A stretch of DNA of 64,000 bases, from positions 92,501-156,500 of the forward strand of contig JACVVK020000208.1 in NCBI GenBank assembly GCA_018292915.2, given 5' to 3'. Both the position numbers and the translations under genes were made by a program. Each line of letters begins with the position of its first letter. Position 1 is the first letter of the stretch. Source of the stretch: Batillaria attramentaria (taxonomy: Eukaryota > Mollusca > Gastropoda > Batillariidae). A model generated the notes under the pieces. The model did not search any database. It was not told the origin of the DNA and was given only the letters and a program-made list of their open reading frames with translations. Of this stretch, positions 1 to 11,100 are shown piece after piece.

Positions 1-201
1 GTAGCCTTCCTTGAGCGCTCGCCGGATGTAAGGCAGCTGAGACCCCGTGTCGATGTTCTCGTTGATTATCAGCTTGCGTGACCACTGTCCTGCTCTGACA
101 GCGCCCCCACCGTGGATGAGAACCATCAGTTTGTCAGTGGTGTCCATGGCGTTTCGGCTGATGAAGACAAAGCTCTGTGGGCTTCCTTTGCCTGCGTCCA
201 G
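1..201 (-). CDS. ARB2A: ARB2A exon 7, Arb2-domain start (runs off the window)
   Basis: 67 codons from acceptor tttttccag to base 1. It encodes FVFISRNAMDTTDKLMVLIH, GGGAVRAGQWSRKLIINENI and DTGSQLPYIRRALKEGY, the most conserved FAM172A segment. Confidence 0.93.
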   Translation of the reverse strand, partial: MDAGKGSPQSFVFISRNAMDTTDKLMVLIHGGGAVRAGQWSRKLIINENIDTGSQLPYIRRALKEGY

Positions 202-3200
202 CTGGAAAAAATTATGAAACGAAATTACTAGTTAGAGGATGGCAAGGTGACTGTATATCGCATCGTGCATTTCACGTGTCTGAATGACTGGGTGCCACAC
301 AGGCACTGTGTTAGTGTGTGTGAATTGGTGGTGTGTCTGTCTGTCTAAACTACCTTGATTTGAAATACTTTATGGTTGTGGTTAATTGGTAGAGCCTTCA
401 CAGATGGTAGAAACCTATATACCTGACCCCATCTGTCTCTAAGCCATAACACGGACACGTATTGGAATCACATTCTTATGTTCACAGTACTCTTCAAACA
501 CCTCTGCAATTATAAGCTAACAAAGAATTTTCTTTTAAAGTTTCTTTTTAATCTAATTATCTTCAATGTAACAAAAGATATTGTGTCTTACCATACCGTT
601 ATAAATGCTGTGGGTTAAAAACAAACAAAAAAATTATATAACAAATAATATATAATCTTTTACTACACTTCTAACATCAACATATCTGCAGAGGAAAAAC
701 AGAAAAACTTCAAATTCCTAGCTCACTTACCGGTATGTAGACCCTATGCATGTGAAGTTCTCTCTCGAGCTTCTCATACAAGTATTCTGTAACAAGCTTG
801 AAGAAACAAAACAATGTTATACAAACACTAAGAAGCAAACTGTAAATACCTACGTAAGCGTGTGTGTGTGTGTGAGTGTGTAGGCGCGCGCGCACGCGTA
901 CATGCATGTGTGTGCGTGCGTGTGCGTGCATGCACGCGCATGTGCACCCAACTCAATTTATCTACAAGCTCTCGTTCAAGCCATTTTATTCATGTGTGCG
1001 CGTATGTGCTCATCTGGCTTCCTGTATCTCATGTGTATGATTGTGGTGTCTTGTCTCAGCAGACTGCAATTTCCCCATTGAGGGATGAATAAAGTTTATC
1101 CTATGTGATGTCTGTGAAAACCTTGCTAGGTTTTTCAAGGCTTCCCTGCCGCAACATACTATGTTTCTTCTTTCAATCTGTATCAATAGTACCTTCTGAC
1201 AAAGAACACTTGTTTCATTGTTTTTATTAGCCATGTTGTGTATTTATTCTACAATATGTTATCTTTGTCAGTACCTCTCCCAAAGCATCGTATCTCTGCT
1301 GGTTGTAGTTGTGGTCCTTCTCTCTGATAACAAACTGAAACTTTCCACCATCCTTGTCTCTCAGCTCTCCCTCTGAAACAAGCACAATGCACAAATACAT
1401 TTATATATTTCTCAGTTTGTGTACAGTAATAACAATCTGCAAATGACTCAACAATTTGCACAAACTGCATATGTCCAATATGAAATGCTTGAAGAAGATA
1501 TAACACACCACACCTACTGATACATTTCCTAGCAAATTGCCTCTCATTCTGCTTGCTTTTTGTCTGGATATTATAAAGTTCATAAATTAGTACAGTAATA
1601 CGGATTAGACTGCACTTGAAAATTTCACATCAACATCATGGGACCAATCCTCAATTCTACAAACAGTATATATTAACATATATATATCTCTCTCTCTTAG
1701 AAACATTTTGAATCCCACACAAGTATCTCATGTTTTTTTTGTTTTTTGTTTTTACTCTTTTTCTGTTTTGGCTCTGTAAGTGCAAATCAGGCAAGATTAA
1801 TGGTTCCTTGACAGCTCTCATTGCAGCAAACACGAGTATAGTCAAACTGCAACACTCCTACTAGGCCAAATTTAAGTCCATGCAAATTTTTTTTTTTTTT
1901 TTTTAAAGTGAGGCCACTGGTCTACAACCCATAACGGCTTACATGGTACGAATCGAGTTCAATGGAAATATTCTTACGCTCATTGAAGTGGTATCCAAAT
2001 TCATCAAGTGTGTCTGGAAACGTGTACTTTGGCGCTTGCTCCTCTGGAAAAGAAAATGTTGAAGCCTGAGACTATTTTATTACAAAAAGTCCTGGGTGAA
2101 AAAAAAGGAAGGTGTGTAGTCAAAATTCTCTCTCTCTCTGTATGCACACAGTTTATACTACATGTATCAATATTACAAAATTACTACCAATGCCGTTTTC
2201 TTCATCCATGCTGCTCTCAGGGCTTTTCCAAAAGGAGGAAAATGTATAGCAATTAGTGACGAGGCTTTATGCTAGGGGTGAATGCTCCCCGGATTTTTTT
2301 TTTTTAATTAAAAAAAAAGGGAGGAAAATCCGTGCAGTTTGGTGCATTTTGATATATGAATCAAAGTGCTTAAAGAGGAAACACTTTTTTGGATAAAAAT
2401 TTTAGAATTAGACTTTTTTTTTTTCTTTTCTTTTTTTCTAACTTCGGTTTTAGAATGTGAGGCACCTAGAGCTCGCTCCCCGGGGATAGGCGCCGTATAA
2501 ATATAATTATTATTATAATTAAATCTGTGCAATTTGGTGCATTTGGGGCATGATACTAATTTCAAAGGAGGAAACACATCTTTTTTTTTTTCAGAGTAAT
2601 AGTTTTCGCCAAATGTGGAAATCCTCCAAAAAGTAGATTTTAAGTCCCGAGCTCTCAACGGCGTGTCAGTTCACTTTGCTTGTAAAGACAACGATATCCC
2701 TTACAGTGTCAGTACCAAGCATTAACCATGGAAACCGAAGATAATCAGGGACAGCATGCAGACCGACGGACACACTCATTTCTGACTGACACTGACACCT
2801 ACAGCCCGTGCACAAATTACCTGGTTCTTCGGGTGTCATGTTCAAAACCTGAAAAGAAAAATGTAATTCAATTATATACACTACAACCTGGTAAACTGAT
2901 CAATAAATTGTTAGTTACTTATATTACAAAAAAATAGCAAGTAGTAATTGCAGCAGCGAAAATTACTATACTCAAAGGGAAGGAATAGGCAAGTGGATGC
3001 TGCAAGGGAGAGAACTGTGCCTGTATGGGGAGAGTGATCACTGCATCTAGCAGTTCCCAGCACAGAAAAAACAAGAAGTAAAAACAAGGAGGAACGGCCC
3101 CGTCCTACAAAGTTGTTTCTCCAAATTTCATTTTATTTTGTCTGTTTTGTTGTTATTGTTGCCGGTTCTCCCCTCTCCATGTTCTACCAATGACACTAGA

Positions 3201-5080
3201 TCCTCTACGACCTCGACCGATTAGTCACGTGACTGGGGGTGGGGCCGGGTGGCGGGAGAGCGAGAGAGAGAGAGAGAGTGGGTGGGTGGGTGTTTAGGAG
3301 TTTAACGTCCTTTTCCACCACGTAAGGGTGATATCAAAGACGGGGCAACGAGAGAAAGGCCAGCACAAATATTTGGCCCAAGCCGGGATTCGAACTCTCG
3401 ACCCGAGCATTGAAAGTCCAACGCTCTACCATTCGGCTACCCTGGCTCCCCAGAGAGAGAGAGAGAGAGACGTCAGTTCTGTGAACTAAACATTTGACGT
3501 CAGCCTCAGGCAGGTCGTCATACACAGACGGAGAGATGACGTCAGTTCCGCGAACTAAACATTTTGACGTCAGCCTCTAGCACTGCGATCGTCTGAGGAA
3601 GCTTGTTTATGTCTTGTGATTTCCCTGTTGGCTTTGTGGCTTCCCCGATTGAATTATTTTTCACATGAAATCTGGAAGATCTAGAGGGCTGGTGAAATGT
3701 CGGAGGCAGTGACGATACTTGCTTATTTTGTCTGGGAACTAAGCGTTTGACGTCAGCTTCACACTGGTGGTATGACAGATGATGCTTGTGCATGTCTTGT
3801 AATTTCCCTGTTGCTTTTGTGACTTCCCTGGCTGAATTAATTTTTACATAAAATCTGGAAGATCTAGAGGGCTGGTGAAACATGGACTAGAATACCTTGT
3901 ATTGTACTTATGAAATCGAAAATTTGGAACTCTTTTGACCGGTGCTTTTCGCAAAAACTTGAAAAAGTTATGTTTATCTAAAAGTTCAGTTATTCTAAAT
4001 GCTAAAGCTATAATAGTGCAGTAGTTCCTGTCATATGTGCAGTTGTCACACTAGACAAAAACGCCGGGATGATAAGAAATTTGCAGTAGTCTTTTCATAT
4101 CTATATTTGATCTTATGTGCAAACCACCCCTACCTCGAAAATATTTTTTTTACACAAAACCAGTCAGAGCTACAGAGCTGTAGCACGAATACAGGCAGTG
4201 TGATTGGGTGAACTTCCAAAGTCTAGAAAATGAAGGAACTTGAACAACTTTTTCGAAAAAATTCGTAACACGACCGATTTTTTAAAATCGGCGATAACTC
4301 TTCTGAAAATGCGGCAGGCTAAAAATCGTGAAAGGTAGGTCTGGAGAAGGTGATTTCCCATTTTATCTCGAAGTAAAAAGGCCTCCATCGAGGTGGTTTA
4401 GGAGATAGCCATCATTACATCCGTCCACACACACACACACACACACACAGACACACGTCTCACAACTCCCGCCAAAAAGAACGCAGCAGCATAGTGTGCA
4501 CGTCAAGTGTCTATGACGCAGGTTTCGTTACGTCACTATGTGCGTGAAAGTATTATTGTGTGGAGAAACGTCACAGTCTTGTTTTGTATCACTGAAACTT
4601 GCTGCTGCGCGCAGCAAAATCTGCCCCGTCTCATAAAGTTGTTTCTCTATAGAGAAACAACTTAAAAACCAACAAAAAAAAAAAAAAAAACCAGATAGAC
4701 AGTTACATGACATTTATTATCAGGCTTGTGAGTGTTACATGACACTTGGTGCAAGCAACTGTTGAAATCCAGGACTGCCTCTGTTATCTGGCATAGCTTC
4801 TATCTATACCATGCATATTACTTATACATACAATCTTACAAACTGTGTGCACAGCATTATATCTTTATACAGACATTTATTTACAAGATTTGATATGTGT
4901 ATGTGCATGTCTCAGCTAGTGTTGGTTCTGATGGACTGAAGAAAACTATGCAGGCAACTGAGCATGTATGGTGTACACACACAAAGTGTAATATAGTACT
5001 CCAGTCACATTTTAACTCGTGCCTTCAAGATTACCCTCTCAACCAGCAAAAACATTGTACACATCTACTGACAAGTTACA

Positions 5081-5124
<44 letters not shown>

Positions 5125-5188
5125 ATAATAATAATAATGAATACAGTTTATATAGCGCCTATCTGTTTTCTACGAAACACTCTTTGCG

Positions 5189-5251
<63 letters not shown>

Positions 5252-5762
5252 AGTGCTGATGAAAAAGTGGTCGGACTACAGCTCGAAAGCTTGCCTAAAG
5301 AGGTAGGTCTTTAAATGGGCTTTGAATTGAGTCAGCGTGGGAAGATCCCTAATGGTGACAGGTAAAGCGTTCCAGACGGAGGGGGTGGCGTAAGAAAATG
5401 AACGACCGCCAGCTGACTTCAGAGTTGTTTTTGGAACCTTTAACAGTTTTTCTGATGATGAACGGAGAGTGCGGGAGGGCTGGTAGGTTGTAAGCATTGC
5501 AGACAGGTACAGAGGGAGAGAGCCATCGAAATGGCGGTAAGCCATTGTCGCAATTTTGAATTGGATGCGGAAAGGGATTGGGAGCCAGTGCAGCTGTTTG
5601 AGAAGGGGTGTGGCATGGTCTCTTCTGCGTTTTCTAAGAATAAGGCGGGCGGCGTTGTTTTGCACGCGCTGTAGCCTTTGCATTTGCTCAGAGGAGATTC
5701 CATACAGAACAGAATTGCAGTAGTCTAGCCGGGAAGTAATGCTAGCATAAACAAACGTAGCG

Positions 5763-5814
<52 letters not shown>

Positions 5815-5929
5815 CGTCTACAGTTCTACAGCCCGAAAAATGTCTCTGGCGCACAGCACAGGACAGAATGTAGGCTACCTCAGGTTTGAGGTAGATTTTT
5901 CAGGCTGAAGCATGAGCTGCACATGCAAG

Positions 5930-5962
<33 letters not shown>

Positions 5963-5969
5963 CAGAGAC

Positions 5970-6021
<52 letters not shown>

Positions 6022-7323
6022 CTCTACACACACACACACATGTTCATGACGCCCAGAGGAAAACCCCTCTCACAGCTTTTTAAGAGATCAGATTACAGAA
6101 TCTACAAGAGCATATCCTGTTTTCGTGGAGAACCTCACGTGTATCAGGCTACATCTGGGCCGGAACTGATTTAGTATAACTATGGTTACATTCTCAAAAG
6201 TTAGTTGTGGACTCGCTACATGTATTTTTATTTGGCTCAGCTTGTCAAGTAGAGTGCAGCAAGGAGGAAAAGGAAATCCCCAGTCACTTCAGTGCGTTTG
6301 CAAGTGGTGACACAGACAATGACGGTGTTGACATTTTTATCTGCATCAGTACAGGATGTTACAAGCTGATGAGCACATGCCTGCCCTAACCAACACTGTG
6401 ACACACAGGAAAACAGATGTTTCTGCGATGATAATATTTTGACCATAATAAAGTTGGAAAACCCCATCTTTCAGGTCACAGAACAGCACTAGTTGTTCCT
6501 TTCAAACTTCTTGAAGCATGCTGTGCATGCATGGTCTCCTTAACTCTTTTAAATCTTATAAAAGAGTTATACATCCATTGACAAATATCTACTTATGAAT
6601 AAATCAATACAGTCTTTGACTTGCAGACATTGGACATTTTACGCTTGATAAGGACTTTCCTGCTTGTCCCTGACAATGCTATTAAAACAGAATTTATATA
6701 GGACTCATATACTTATTCAGTCAGTACAAATTAAAATCAAACAATGACATTTACCTTTTTGAAAAAGTCAAGGACAAATGCCATGGTGATTCCCTTTGTA
6801 CTGCCAGCGCTGACACAAACCTGTAACATGCAATATGCATTGCTTATAGCCCTTAATTAACAGTCAAATATTATATGCAGTAAACTGAGGGAAAACTAGG
6901 ATGACACTTCATTCACTTGACATACATGAAGTCTGTGGTGTACTCAAACAGGAATGTGAAGTGTGCAGGAGATAACAAGCAGAACTGAAATATCACATTT
7001 GTCTGTAACTGAAATACGGCGGTACCAAGCCATACTCAACCTCTACTGCATAAACAAACAAAACATTAAAACTGCGTCAAGACTGGGGGCGTAAGAGTAT
7101 GGAATACTGTTCGGGCCTTATAGACACAAAAGTTGCTTTGTAAGTTTGTAGTTCTTCGCGCTGGTTGTTTTCCACAACGCACTAACACTTTCCTGTTTTT
7201 CATTTACAGATAGACATGCAGAGAGTTTCAAGTACTTACGATGTGAACTGTAACGAGTATGCAGAGCACTGGAAGAACTCTGTTGTAGACAAGCGCCCTT
7301 TCTAGCAAATCAGCTGCTATCAT
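1..7323 (-). CDS. ARB2A: ARB2A (FAM172A) homologue, Arb2-domain protein, 5' portion
   Basis: Seven coding exons read on the minus strand: 7323-7240, 6820-6755, 2848-2821, 2043-1978, 1372-1275, 796-731 and 201-1. All junctions use AG/GT and codon phase is continuous, giving about 203 residues before the window ends. Diagnostic peptides match vertebrate FAM172A: FPDTLDEFGYHFNEQGEL, NYNQQRYDALGE, YLYEKLERELHMHRVYIP, and KLMVLIHGGGAVRAGQW at the start of the Arb2 alpha/beta-hydrolase-like domain. The known family member is a nuclear cotranscriptional/alternative-splicing cofactor linked to Argonaute; fission-yeast Arb2 belongs to an Argonaute chaperone complex. The first exon encodes a hydrophobic N-terminus (VLPVLCILVTVHIVCVSA), as in vertebrate orthologues with a signal-like start. 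The start ATG at 7323 is chosen because it opens this exon; an in-frame ATG at 6784 is the alternative. The C-terminal half lies outside. Confidence 0.9.
731..796 (-). CDS. ARB2A: ARB2A exon 6
   Basis: 22 codons, LVTEYLYEKLERELHMHRVY then IP, between tttcttcaag and GTAAGTGAGC. Confidence 0.9.
1275..1372 (-). CDS. ARB2A: ARB2A exon 5
   Basis: 98 nt encoding GELRDKDGGKFQFVIREKDH then NYNQQRYDALGE, matching FAM172A (NQKRYEALGE in the human protein). Donor GTACTGAC. Confidence 0.88.
1978..2043 (-). CDS. ARB2A: ARB2A exon 4
   Basis: 66 nt encoding EEQAPKYTFPDTLDEFGY and HFNE. Acceptor is cttttccag, donor GTAAGAA; it ends one base into a codon completed by the next exon (CAG, Gln). Confidence 0.85.
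2290..2660. repeat. Dispersed repeat with ~110-bp units (copy 1) plus LINE-like tail
   Basis: Units contain 'gtgcagtttggtgcattttg', '...aaagaggaaacactttt' and 'ttttagaattagac'. A 'ggcgccgtataaatataattattatta' type tail (about 2488-2522) is inserted. Same family at 14885-15125 and 38260-38460. Confidence 0.6.
2821..2848 (-). CDS. ARB2A: ARB2A 28-nt microexon
   Basis: 28-nt exon between cttttcag and GTAATT, encoding VLNMTPEEP. It joins exons about 4 kb and 0.8 kb away and keeps frame into the FPDTLDEF block. Confidence 0.7.
3096..4665. repeat. Related repeat block (gttgtttct ends, gacgtcag motifs)
   Basis: Shares the cccgtc...aaagttgtttctc end at 3100 and 4620, with a palindromic agttgtttctctatagagaaacaac junction (4637-4662). 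Contains three diverged gaactaa.c.tttgacgtcagc copies (3480, 3550, 3737) and a duplicated 'tctggaagatctagagggct' (3670, 3851). Boundaries are uncertain. Confidence 0.4.
3287..3451 (-). mobile_element. tRNA-derived SINE (family 1)
   Basis: Minus strand: head with box A TAGCCGAATGGTAGAG and box B GAGTTCGAATCCC, a body, and a 3' end GTGGAAAAGGACGTTAAAC. About 165 bp, near full length for a SINE; not a tRNA gene because it lacks an acceptor stem pairing and carries a body and tail. Confidence 0.8.
5085..6037. repeat. Cluster of (CA)n and (TA)n microsatellites
   Basis: CA runs near 5085-5121, 5192-5248, 5764-5813 and 5930-5962, and a TA run near 5975-6014, interrupted by a LINE 3' fragment. Confidence 0.9.
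5123..5762 (-). mobile_element. LINE (non-LTR) 3' fragment with RT C-terminus
   Basis: Encodes SITSRLDYCNSVLYGISSEQ, LQRVQNNAARLILRKRRRDH, LLKQLHWLPIPFRIQFKIA and SVWNALPVTIRDL...FKAHLKTYLFRQAF, the usual 3' end of the RT ORF. Tail (ATT)n, preceded by a CA run. Confidence 0.88.
6755..6820 (-). CDS. ARB2A: ARB2A exon 2
   Basis: 22 codons between acceptor tgttacag and donor GTAAATG. It encodes VCVSAGSTKGITMAFVLDFF followed by KK. An internal ATG (6784) is a possible alternative start. Confidence 0.75.
7240..7323 (-). CDS. ARB2A: ARB2A exon 1 (coding part), signal-like N-terminus
   Basis: 28 codons from ATG 7323-7321 to the donor GTAAGT at 7239. It encodes MIAADLLERALVYNRVLPVL and further hydrophobic residues. 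A 'tttgcag' just before the ATG could be an acceptor of an upstream non-coding exon or chance. Confidence 0.7.
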
Positions 7324-8042
7324 CTGCAAATTACCCCACAGAATTTTGTCCAGGGAAATTCCCCTGTGACGTCACGGAATTCACTACCAAACTTCCTGCT
7401 ATTTCTGTGTTCCCGTTACGTGGATGGAATCAACCAAAACCAAAAGTAGATCAACACATAGATTACTACTTATATCATGGCCGTTCTTATATCAGTAGGA
7501 GACTGGAACCCCACCAATGCATTGTTTTCAGGCCAAACGCCTTTACTGGGAAACCGAAAGTGCACCGTCTGTTGTCTTTTCAGCGAAGATTTCTGTAAGG
7601 GACACAACTTTGTTGGACAGGGGAAGCAATTGCACAAATTTCCGCTTGGTCAGAACACATTCGCAAGCAACTATTTTTGCTTTGACTGGTAACATTTTCA
7701 CATTGACAGCCTCTTACTTATTCTTTTTCACACAAAAATTATGGTTTTAAAGTATGCTGTTGTCAGTTCTTCCATTTTCTTTGCTTGAAGTATGTCAAAG
7801 TTGGTTTGAGTTTTGGTTGAATCGGGTTTTGTTGAGCAACTGTGTGACGTGCACATTTCAAGTTTTGTTTACTACTGCAATGTGACAGTGCCCTTACCTG
7901 CTTTTAACTGACGTTGTGGTTGTTGGCACGAGTCCGTGTCGTCTGCTAATGTGTGAGGTCAACCAATTTCAGAGCCGGCAACTTTTTCCTACGCAGCACC
8001 TGGAGAAAGCAAGCAACCCAAGACTAGGATACCCCTTGCATC
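7324..8042. promoter_or_regulatory. Divergent promoter interval between ARB2A and PGPEP1, with CRE
   Basis: The two start codons face away from each other across 719 bp. The interval contains a full palindromic cAMP-response element TGACGTCA at 7367-7374, about 45 bp upstream of the ARB2A ATG. Transcription starts are not visible; non-coding 5' exons may exist for either gene. Short ORFs here (for example 7477-7692) have no recognisable domain. Confidence 0.5.
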
Positions 8043-8100
8043 ATGCCTTCAACCACAGAATCTGTGTGCACAGCTCAGAAGCCACATGTTATTGTGACAG
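8043..8100 (+). CDS. PGPEP1: PGPEP1 exon 1
   Basis: 58 nt from ATG to donor GTAAATT. It encodes MPSTTESVCTAQKPHVIVT plus the first base of the Gly codon in GFGPFG. Confidence 0.85.
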
Positions 8101-11100
8101 GTAAATTTAGAGTTAGTTCACCTTCACTTCAGTATGCTGTATAAACACAGAAAAAGTTGTACTTGGTACTTGGTACAGATTTCCTTGTGGTGCTGTTTAA
8201 TTATGCCGCAGTTAAAAGATGTCACTAAAGGTCCAACGTCCAGAAAAGTTGTCTGCATAATTCTGTACATGTACACCGGTAATGCAGTTTGCACCAGCCA
8301 CATGCAAGGTGCTTCAAGCCAGGCGTGTTTGATGATGTCTATATATGCTGCTGACACTTTGACCCAACCTTCAGACCCTTGATGACATTGATGTAGTATT
8401 TAATATTCGTTGGTATTACGTAGTACATCAGTTTGTGCCATTACAGTAGTAAGGGAAATTTTGGCTGACTGTGGCTTTCATACCAAAGGGTCCCACGGAC
8501 CCTATTCCAGAATTTCAGAGGGTCCTTCAGGGATGTCACTGGTGCCCGGACACAGGACTATGACCGATAGACTTGGCCAAATGTCCGATGAAAAAACTGT
8601 CCAGCAGGACAGATGTCTGATTGTTTATTTCAATAGGAGGTCATATGTCCAATTGCGTTTCTGTTGATTGCGGACAAACTAGTGACATTTTTCCGAGTGA
8701 GGGCTGCCGCCTTGCGCTACTCGGGGAACTTGTGTTTATATAGTTCCTGTTTTACAATGCTCTATTGTCGCGCGCCAGAATGTCCTGTTGTTTCGTTCCA
8801 ATTCAGGACAAATGTCCTATTCATCTGCCACCTTCCAGGACATTTGTCCTATAGGTTTCAAGCTCCATTGACATCCCTGGTCCTTCTGCAATTTCTATGA
8901 GTCCCTTAGTCAGTATCGCAGCATTGGTATAGTTCACCCCTTGTTCCATTTGCACCTGTTGTTAATGCACTGCAATCGTGTAAACAACATAGCAATTGCA
9001 CCATTACCACAAGGTAACCCCAACCCTAAACTAAACCTAACCCTATCCCTAAATCTAACCCTAAACCGATTTAAGCAGGTGAACCATAGTAAATGAGCAT
9101 GGTTGCGTTGATATACGGCCCAAGCAGCGATCGTCAAATGTGTCAGGACCATGGTAGCCATTCGGGCTACCCTGAACAAAACTGGTAGCCCGAAAAAATT
9201 CTGGAAGTCGGAGTGGCTGCTAGGTTCTGATTCATCTCAGAATTCCTGCTCGCCATTCGGGCTACCGCTACCAGAGCTTTCACTCGCCCGACGGTAAATT
9301 TGGTATCGAAAGCGAGCGGGCGAGCGCATTTGACGATCGCTGCCCAAGGGTGCGAACTATACTAACTGAACCTTAGAAATATGTGTTTTCCTTTTCTTTT
9401 CTGGCTCCTCCGGCGCACTGCTGCTGTCTCTGGCAGTGGGTTCATGTCTTCCATCACAGAGTCGAATCATCAGTAGTCATCACTTCTTGCGCAACTGTTC
9501 TGTCGTCAGCTCTGAGCATAGATCATTCGCAATGGGAGGGCAGTACCAGAAAAACGTGTGTGTCCTTAGGACACAGTGACTTTAATTTTCTGCGTGATTT
9601 TTTTTATTTCTGTGCATATTTTATACACTATAGTGCGTAATCAGAAACACTGATTACAACAGCACTGGGAATTGCAAAATAGTTCATGACTCTGTATAAT
9701 AGATACGGAAGAGTGGCTGGTGGGGGGGGGGGGGGGACATTAATCAGTCTTTGAAATCAAATGATATGAAAGGTACAGCTAGACCTGTTTTTAATTTTCT
9801 TTTGGTTTCTGTGCAGGGTTTGGCCCTTTCGGCAATCACAAGATCAACGCTAGTTCAGAAGCGGTTAAACACTTAAAGAAGGAGGGCTTGCAAAACGACA
9901 AGGTGCAGCTGGTCACGCTAGAGCTGCCTGTGGAATATGAAGCAGTCAAGAAAAAAATCCCCCACCTGTGGAGGGAGTACAACCCTGTGGTCAGTTCACT
10001 TCAAGATGGTATCTTTGTGGTATCAAGATGGTGTCTTTGTGGTATCAAGATGGTATCTTTGTGGTATCAAGATGGTATCTTTGTGGTATCAAGATGGTAT
10101 CTTTGTGGTATCAAGATGGTGTCTTTGTGGTATCAAGATGGTGTCTTTGTGGTATCAAGATGGTATCTTTGTGGTATCAAGATGGTGTCTTTGTGGTATC
10201 AAGATGGTATCTTTGTGGTATCAAGATGGTGTCTTTGTGGTATCAAGATGGTGTCTTTGTGGTATCAAGATGGTGTCTTTGTGGTATCAAGATGGTGTCT
10301 TTGTGGTATCAAGATGGGTCTTTGTGGTATCAAGATGGTGTCTTTGTGGTATCAAGATGGTGTCTTTGTGGTATCAAGATGGTGTCTTTGTGGTATCAAG
10401 ATGGTGTCTTTGTGGTATCAAGATGGTGTCTTTGTGGTATCAAGATGGTGTCTTTGTGGTATCAAGATGGTGTCTTTGTGGTATCAAGATGGTGTCTTTG
10501 TGGTATCAAGATGGTGTCTTTGTGGTATCAAGATGGTGTCTTTGTGGTATCAAGATGGTGTCTTTGTGGTATCAAGATGGTGTCTTTGTGGTATCAAGAT
10601 GGTGTCTTTGTGGTATCAAGATGGTATCTTTGTGGTATCAAGATGGTGTCTTTGTGGTATCAAGATGGTATCTTTGTGGTATCAAGATGGTATCTTTGTG
10701 GTATCAAGATGGTATCTTTGTGGTATCAAGATGGTGTCTTTGTGGTATCAAGATGGTGTCTTTGTGGTATCAAGATGGTGTCTTTGTGGTATCAAGATGG
10801 TGTCTTTGTGGTATCAAGATGGTGTCTTTGTGGTATCAAGATGGTGTCTTTGTGGTATCAAGATGGTGTCTTTGTGGTATCAAGATGGTATCTTTGTGGT
10901 ATCAAGATGGTGTCTTTGTGGTATCAAGATGGTATCTTTGTGGTATCAAGATGGTATCTTTGTGGTATCAAGATGGTATCTTTGTGGTATCAAGATGGTA
11001 TCTTTGTGGTATCAAGATGGTGTCTTTGTGGTATCAAGATGGTGTCTTTGTGGTATCAAGATGGTGTCTTTGTGGTATCAAGATGGTATCTTTGTGGTAT

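Noticed and set aside
3370..3451. Functional tRNA gene (minus)
   Set aside because: A/B boxes are present but the acceptor stem does not pair, and a SINE body and tail follow.
7407..7750. Zinc-finger/THAP-like small protein before PGPEP1
   Set aside because: Cys spacing does not fit the domain, and the ORFs lie in the divergent promoter/5' region without splice support.
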